A DNA stretch of 64,000 nt, taken from positions 81,583,135-81,647,134 of the forward strand of contig CM035166.1 of assembly GCA_020205615.1 (NCBI GenBank), in the 5' to 3' direction. The DNA is from Panax quinquefolius. Lineage: Eukaryota > Streptophyta > Magnoliopsida > Apiales > Araliaceae. Position 1 is the first letter of the stretch. Every line of letters begins with the position of its first letter. Below are positions 58,690 to 64,000 of the stretch, one piece after another. Position numbers and translations under genes: made by a program. The notes under the pieces were generated by a model. It was not told the DNA's origin. It worked only from the letters and a program-made list of their open reading frames with translations, and searched no databases.

Positions 58690-59265
58690 TGATCTGTGTG
58701 TATCCCTACCATCTTTGGTGTCTTGGGACTGGTTTCTGTATGGAGAGGAGTGTGGCTTTCTTCTCTGAGATTGACTGCACCATAAATGGTCGCCAGTACT
58801 TCTATTTATGAGAAGCCTAGTTAATTCCATCTCTTATGGATTGGTGTTGCTTTTTGAGGCACAACCGCAGCTTAGATGGTCACCGAATCTCCTATTTAAG
58901 AGGAGTTCAGGTAATTCCATCCCTTTGGTCTTAAGCCGAATGAAACGTAGTGGATTGAAGGATGATCCCAGTACCAGTTGATAAGGGTTTATGTTTTGGT
59001 AGGGGGGATAAAATTGAACCATAAATGGCTGCCTACGTACTCCTATTGAAGAGGAGATCAGGTCTGCGTAGTTCGAACATGGTGTAAGAGGTTCAACGCT
59101 GTATGTGGCAGGAATGGTGTAGGAGGGTTTTTTTTTGTTTTTGTAAAGGGAAGGGGGTAGAAATGTTTTTATTGTTTTTGTTTTATTGCAACCGGGCCAT
59201 GTAACATGGTTACCTACGTACTCCTATTGAAGAGGAGATCAGGTCGGCTTAGTTCACCCCTCGGG
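58690..59265 (+). repeat. Four degenerate modules with a nested hairpin
   Basis: Modules lie at about 58786-58830, 58876-58920, 59024-59075 and 59206-59255. In the third the outer arms CTACG and CGTAG enclose an inner stem CTCCT/AGGAG with the 7-nt loop ATTGAAG, followed by ATCAGGTC. The inner stem is CTTCT/AGAAG in the first module and CTCCT/AGGAG in the rest. It sits between the antisense ORF and the end of pol. Confidence 0.65.
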
Positions 59266-59578
59266 GCAAATTAAAAAGTGTGATCCTATGTGCAGGTCAG
59301 ACTGCGGGGCAGAGAAAGTTTGATCCTAGGTTGAGGATAAACTGCATGTACGAAAAGTTTGATCCTATGTATGGGTAGTCAAACTGCAAACGCGAGAGGT
59401 TCAATCCATAAAGGGATGACCGAAGTATTATGAACGCAGAAAAGACATGTTGCTGGCTTGAAAATTATGTTTCCCTGAGGGGAAAAGTGTGGAAGAGTTG
59501 TATGTGGTAAAGGGTTAAAGAACCGAAATGACTGGTGATCTGATGATCTAACACCAGGATGTTTGCTTGATGGTAACT

Positions 59579-60600
59579 TCAGATATAGTACCGCTTCACG
59601 GTGTCTGAGTTGATGAGTTGTGGAAATTCATCGCCATCAATTTCTTGCAATCTGGGAGCGCCTCCTGTCAATACTTTCTTGACAACAAATGGCCCTTCCC
59701 AGTTAGGAGCGAATTTTCCCTTAGATTGATCTTGGTTGTCCATGATCTTCTTCAAAACCAAGTCATGTTGTTTAAACTGCCGTAGCCGGACTTTTCAGTT
59801 GTAGGAGCTGGCGATCCTTTGTTGATATAACTGATCCTGGAAGATAGCCGCGGTTCGCCTTTCATCTATTAGAGACAATTGGTGATATCTGTCTTGCACC
59901 CATTGGTCTTCATCCAGCTGAGCGTCTATCAACACTCTGAGGGATTCCATTTCTACTTCTATGGGGAGCACTACTTCCATCCCATAGGTTAATGTGTAGG
60001 GGGTTGCCCTAGTAGAAGTGCGCATTGATGTTCTGTAGGCTAACAGAGTAAGAGGCAATAAGTCAGGCCATTATTTGTGATTGGCGGACATCTTTTTCAT
60101 AATCTTCTTAATGTTTTTGTTAGCCGCTTCAACAACACCATTCATCTTTGGATGGTAGATGATGAAGTTAAGATGTTTGATGTGGAATTTACTGCATAAC
60201 TCCTCCATCATCTTATTGTTGAGGTTCTTAGCATTGTCTGATACGATCACCTCTGGTCGTCCATATCGACAAATGACATTGTTTCTGATGAAAACAATGA
60301 TGACTTCTTTGGTAACCCTGGGGAAGGAGGCTTATTCTACCCACTTGGTGAAGTAGTCGATCATGGTGAAGATAAATCGATGTCCATTACTAGCTTTAGG
60401 CTCAATGGGCCCAATATCGTCCATTTCCCACATTGAGAATGGCCAAGGTGAACTCATAGTGTGGAGTTCCAGTGGAGGAGCATGTATAGTATTCCCATAA
60501 ATCTGGCACTAATAACATCTCCTGACGTGGTCATTTCAGTCAGCTTTGAGAGATAGCCAGTAATGTCCTGACATGGGTTTGCTGAACACGTACTTGATAG
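59579..60600 (-). pseudogene. Element F integrase
   Basis: On the minus strand, PWPFSMWEMDDIGPIEPKAS (first catalytic Asp region) is followed by IDYFTKWVE, EVIVSDNAKNLNN (second Asp) and HPKMNGVVEAANKNIKK (catalytic Glu), then LTLLAYRTSMRTSTRATPYT and YGMEVVLPIEVEME. After a stop, GKFAPNWEGPFVVKKVL and VKRYYI follow, ending at 59579. Upstream of the core, the RT/RNase H side joins directly to this part (KPMSGHYW...), so most of RNase H and the zinc-binding part are missing. Confidence 0.8.
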
Positions 60601-61690
60601 GATCCATGCGAGATATGAGGTGGATTGTGTGACCATGGAGGTAATGCTATAACCTCATGGACGCCCATGCTAAAGCATAACAAGTCTTCTCAATCAGAGT
60701 GTACTTGTGTTTACTGTTGCTGAATCTTTTCCTGAGGTAATAGATACTTCATTCTTGGCCTCTATAGTCTTTCTGTCCCAGCATGCAACCCATGGCGTTG
60801 TCAGTTATGGACAGGTACATGAACAGGGGAACATCATCCCTGGGTGGTACCAAAATGGGAGCTTTGATTAGCTGTTCTTTAATTATGAGGAAGGCATTTT
60901 GGCACTCATCATTCCATTTCATGGAGGAGTTCTTCCTTAATAGCTTAAAGATTGGCTCACAGGTGGCTGTGAGTTGAGAGATAAACCTGCTAATGAAGTT
61001 GATTCTTCCCAAAAATCCCCATATTTCCTTCTCTGTCCGAGGAATGGGCATTTTCGTAATGGCCTGGATTTTGGTAGGATCCAGCTCAATCCCTTTATAG
61101 CTGACTAGGAATCCTAGCAACTTGCCTAATTTAACGCCAAAGGCACACTTGGATAGATTCAACTTCAAGTTGTACTTACGCAACCTGTTGAATAGCTTCC
61201 TGAGGTGGTCTAAGTGATCTTCCTCCTTCCGGGATTTGACAATGATGTCATCCACATAGATCTCTATCTCTTTGTGCATTAAGTCGTGGAAGAGAGCCAT
61301 CATAGCTCGCTGATAGGTGGCTCCGGCATTGATGAGGCCGAATGACAACCGTCTATAGCAAAAGGTTCCCCAAGGCGTGATGAAAGCAATTTTCTAATGA
61401 TCTTCCTCAGGAACCATGTTCTTTCCTCCAGGTTTAGGCACGAGAACAATGTTGGATATCCACTCAGGATATGTGGACACCATGATGATGCCAGCTTGAA
61501 ATTGTTTCACAATTTCTTCTTTTACCTTTAAACTCCACTCAGGTTTCAATCGCCTAAGCTTTTGATTGACTGGCTTGAATCCCTCTTTAATGGGAAGGCG
61601 ATGAAGTACAATGTCAGTGGACAAACCCACCATGTCTTCATGATACCATGCAAACACATCCTGGAATTGGGTTAGTAGCGTAACCATGTC
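60601..61690 (-). pseudogene. Element F reverse transcriptase and RNase H start
   Basis: The N-terminal RT part (61687-61394) reads DVFAWYHEDMVGL, LRRLKPEW and YPEWISNIVLVPKPGGK. The next frame (61348-60749) starts MSFGLINAGATYQRAM and carries the catalytic YVDD at residues 31-34, then KCAFGVKLGKLLGFLVS and a thumb with INFISRFISQL. The RNase H start is ITDNAMGCMLGQKD. Broken by a stop or shift near 61350-61394 and ~60740. Confidence 0.85.
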
Positions 61691-61723
61691 ATTCCTTTGG
61701 TTTGGGGTAAGGTCTGAACCAAT

Positions 61724-62017
61724 CTAGATTAACTTAAGGCTTTCTAAGGTTCTGAGATTGAAGGAAGTGGTTTGATCAAGGTTGGGTGTAGGTTTGTCTT
61801 TGACCCATTCTTGAATTTCCGGAGGCACCTCAATGTCCTCATGTATTTCCATTAAGGCTGAATTGATCTCTACATCAAAGGTACAATCCTTGTGGAGAAG
61901 AGGCACCGTATCAGCAAGTACAGGCACATCTAAATTCAGGGTCCTGAAACAAAATATGCTTTCGCTTAATATATATGAAAGAGTTTGATCATACACAGTG
62001 TTAGCATGTATTGGCAA
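61724..62017 (-). pseudogene. Element F segment before RT
   Basis: An acidic segment (VPPEIQEWVKDKPTPNLDQT) between the G-patch part and RT. It is the usual linker in this group, where Asp/Glu-rich sequence and an 'LGT'-type motif precede RT. No enzyme motif. Confidence 0.45.
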
Positions 62018-62089
62018 AACGACTGCTAATACTGTACAGAAAAGTAAGCAGTTATGATATTTACAGGGCAGAAATGGTTTCTGCCCGTT

Positions 62090-62710
62090 TTACCCTTGTC
62101 GACCAATGCAAGGAGTGCTGCTCCAATTGGCAAGGGCAAAGTCCAGGTGGACTGCAGTGATGGAGGGGCTATCATCGTCCTTCTGATCATGAATGATGGC
62201 CATTATATCTGGACAATCATCGTCTGGGGTGTGTCTATTTGTATGTTCATCATGGACAATGATGCGTATGCCTGACATCATCCGGATGACGTCTTGTTTA
62301 ATTCTTTGTTTCTCTTCCTCCACGGCGGGATCTGGAACAAAGACTTCTTTCACCTTCACCAGTACCGGCTTGGGAAATAACATAGCCATCACGTTAGCTG
62401 GCACCTTTATAAGAGGTTGTGCGGACTCAGCAGTGGTAAGTGTAGATAAACGTCGTTTAACTGAAACTGGAGGAATCTGAGGATGTTTATGTGGATTCCT
62501 GTTACTAGAACTAGCAGAATAGCCCAGCCCAGCTGTTCCAGTTTGACTGATAACTTGGATGGGGTACTTGATACCCTGATGATCTTTACCCAGCCCTTGT
62601 CCTGGCTGATGACCCAAGGATATCATTTCTTGAGTAGCCGACATCACTTCGGCAGAAATCTTGGGTATGAGAGGTGGCGTTCCAATAGCATGGTACTGGG
62701 TGTTGCTCAC
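62090..62710 (-). pseudogene. Element F G-patch-containing pol segment
   Basis: SLGHQPGQGLGKDHQGIKYP (about residues 31-50) is a G-patch motif, normally a glycine-rich RNA-binding element. It is found after protease in plant Tat-type Ty3 elements and in some animal retroviruses. A second GLGYS follows. The rest is basic then acidic. It lies just after protease, separated by a stop near 62715. Confidence 0.7.
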
Positions 62711-62734
62711 CTCTAAGGCATGAAAACTGATCGG

Positions 62735-63295
62735 TTAAACATCTGAATTGACGTTGATGTATGGTATGTCATTATGTGGAGGACACTCCGGCTCAGCGTT
62801 GATTATGATTAGGCTGTTGTTGATAATGTATTTCAACTGTTGATGAAGGGTGGAGGGGACTGCCCCTGCCATATGAATCCATGGTCGTCCCAAGAACAGG
62901 TTGTATCCCGAATCTATCTTGAGTATGTGGAAAGATATGCAGAATGTATGGGGACCAATTTTGATTGGCAGTTCAATTACTCCGACCGAATTCCGGCGGG
63001 CTCCATCAAAAGGTTTGATGACTGTATGGCTGCTCCGGATTTGGTTGAGATTGATATTCATCTTCACTAAGGTAGCGTATGGACAGATATTTAGAGATGA
63101 GCCTCCATCTATCATGACTCCTACTAGCATATATCCGGAGGACAAGACCGCAATGTGCAACAGCTTGAAATAACTGATCCCTTCGGGTGGGATGTCGTCA
63201 TCAGTGAAGGATATCACATTGTTGTTGAAAATGTGATCAACCAAATGTTGAAAATTTTTCGCATCCACTGCTTTTGGTAGATAGGCTTCTTCCAA
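62735..63295 (-). pseudogene. Element F aspartic protease
   Basis: MLVGVMIDGGSSLNICPYAT (about residues 56-75) is the retropepsin-like site of this group, with DGGSS in place of DTG/DSG. NLFLGRPWIHMAGAV (about 132-146) is the second conserved block. The upstream ISFTDDDIPPEG is also typical. The length of 186 residues fits a protease domain. Confidence 0.82.
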
Positions 63296-63337
63296 AACCT
63301 TCAGGAAGATCGTTCGATGATCCTCGGAAGTCAGGAC

Positions 63338-63985
63338 CTAGTCCAAAATTGAGATTTGGTGTGGAGCTTCTTTTAAGCTTAAAACCACCTTGGCTTCGTT
63401 ATGACCCATAGTGCGGAGGAATTCTTCAATCTTCTCCATGGGTATTTTCCCCTTTGATTTAATGGTAGACTTCATCACCCGTTGGGGAAGATACAATGGA
63501 TTTTCCTTCAGCACTGTAGCAGTTGTATGCGAGGTGGATCCTTCACCTTCTCCATAATTCCATGACACTTTGTGTAAGCTAACAATAGGATATTGTGCTC
63601 TGCATGGTAAGTTGATTGGCTCTGGAGCGGCCATTTTCAAAGGATTGTTGCTTCCTCTGAGTTGAATTGCTGGTATTGTGAGTGATTTGTTAGTCACATC
63701 AGTCTCAGTGGATATGACTGCTACCAAACTCTTCCACTTAGTAGGACAGGTATTCTCACTCTCACGTAGCACAGTATCATCGTCTGCTAGTTGCATGACA
63801 CCACTGTCAATTAGATTCTGGATAAGGTGGCGGAGTGCCCAACATTCTTCTGTGCTGTGACCGCGAGAATGGGAGTGATATTGACATAATCCATCAGAAT
63901 TAAACTGTCTGAAACAGGGATTAACCGGAGGAAGAAGGGAAGTGATTCTTCCTTCATTGATTAGCATCTGCAGGATTTCCTCCAT
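63338..63985 (-). pseudogene. Element F gag C-terminal part, cut by the window edge
   Basis: CQYHSHSRGHSTEECWALRH (about residues 34-53) is the CX2HX4GHX4C zinc-knuckle variant typical of Tat gag C termini. A Pro/Ser-rich stretch and a segment with FLRTMGHNEAKVVLSL before protease follow. The frame is open to the window end. The plus-strand ORF 63678-63860 is a shadow. Confidence 0.75.
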
Positions 63986-64000
63986 AGGTTGGCCCAGGTA

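Larger units (their letters stand above)
53909..64000 (-). mobile_element. Tat-type Ty3 element F, minus strand, 5' part beyond the window
   Basis: The 3' LTR (53909-54912) and polypurine tract lie at the low-coordinate end. Pol and gag lie at 59579-63985 on the minus strand, and an opposite-strand ORF lies between them. The features pointing to the Tat group are the LTR start TGTAGACACTCAAAA, the G-patch domain after protease, and the antisense ORF of DUF7745/plant-mobile type. Inserted in the 3' LTR of element E. The 5' LTR lies past 64000. Confidence 0.82.

Noticed and set aside
62054..62716. Plus-strand ORFs over the element F G-patch region
   Set aside because: They mirror the minus-strand pol frame, which has recognisable motifs.

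Overview
This window looks like nuclear DNA of a eudicot flowering plant. It is very AT-rich and crowded with LTR retrotransposons, MITEs and long (TA)n tracts. It holds one recognisable host gene, a WIP-family C2H2 zinc-finger gene with a large intron at the position conserved in Arabidopsis NTT/WIP2. I see no bacterial-style operon, tRNA, rRNA or CRISPR array. The species cannot be named from the sequence alone.

Layout. 0-3.5 kb: the 3' part of an Athila-like Ty3 element (gag fragment, long non-coding tail, polypurine tract, truncated LTR). 3.5-5.3 kb: a truncated LTR of a second family. 5.3-29.6 kb: one Ty1/copia element broken up by nested insertions, whose order can be read from target-site duplications (TSDs). 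A second copia element on the minus strand (5791-15131, TSD AACCC) sits in its gag. A solo LTR (15500-25814, TSD TCTAG) sits in its protease region. That solo LTR is split by a Ty3 element (16455-23661, TSD ATTCA), which itself contains another solo LTR (18657-21491, TSD TTAAT).

29.6-41.7 kb is the gene-bearing island. The WIP gene (exon 1 33599-34138, intron 34139-36866, exon 2 36867-37304) is surrounded and invaded by small inverted-repeat elements: Mutator-like MITEs with 9-10 bp TSDs, Stowaway-like, Tourist-like and CACTA-like pieces, and a 1.5 kb foldback element. The last codon of WIP exon 1 is TAG where the family has CAG. As read, the protein would end before all four zinc fingers are complete.

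41.7-53.9 kb: a full-length but heavily frameshifted Ty3 element with two 3.1 kb LTRs, plus strand. Its 3' LTR is interrupted at 53909 by a Tat-type Ty3 element on the minus strand that runs off the window at 64000. This element shows gag, protease, G-patch, RT and integrase pieces on the minus strand and an extra ORF of DUF7745/plant-mobile-domain type on the opposite strand between pol and the 3' LTR.

The strongest unexplained structure is in that Tat-type element. At least eleven short inverted repeats in its LTR, and more just inside it, share one geometry: a 4-8 bp stem around an 8-nt loop. The loop is often GGTTATCT-like, and the stem sequences differ between copies while pairing is kept. 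The other points worth checking are the WIP nonsense codon at the splice junction, an array of twelve palindromes in the leader of the minus-strand copia element, and a highly divergent block inside otherwise near-identical LTRs.
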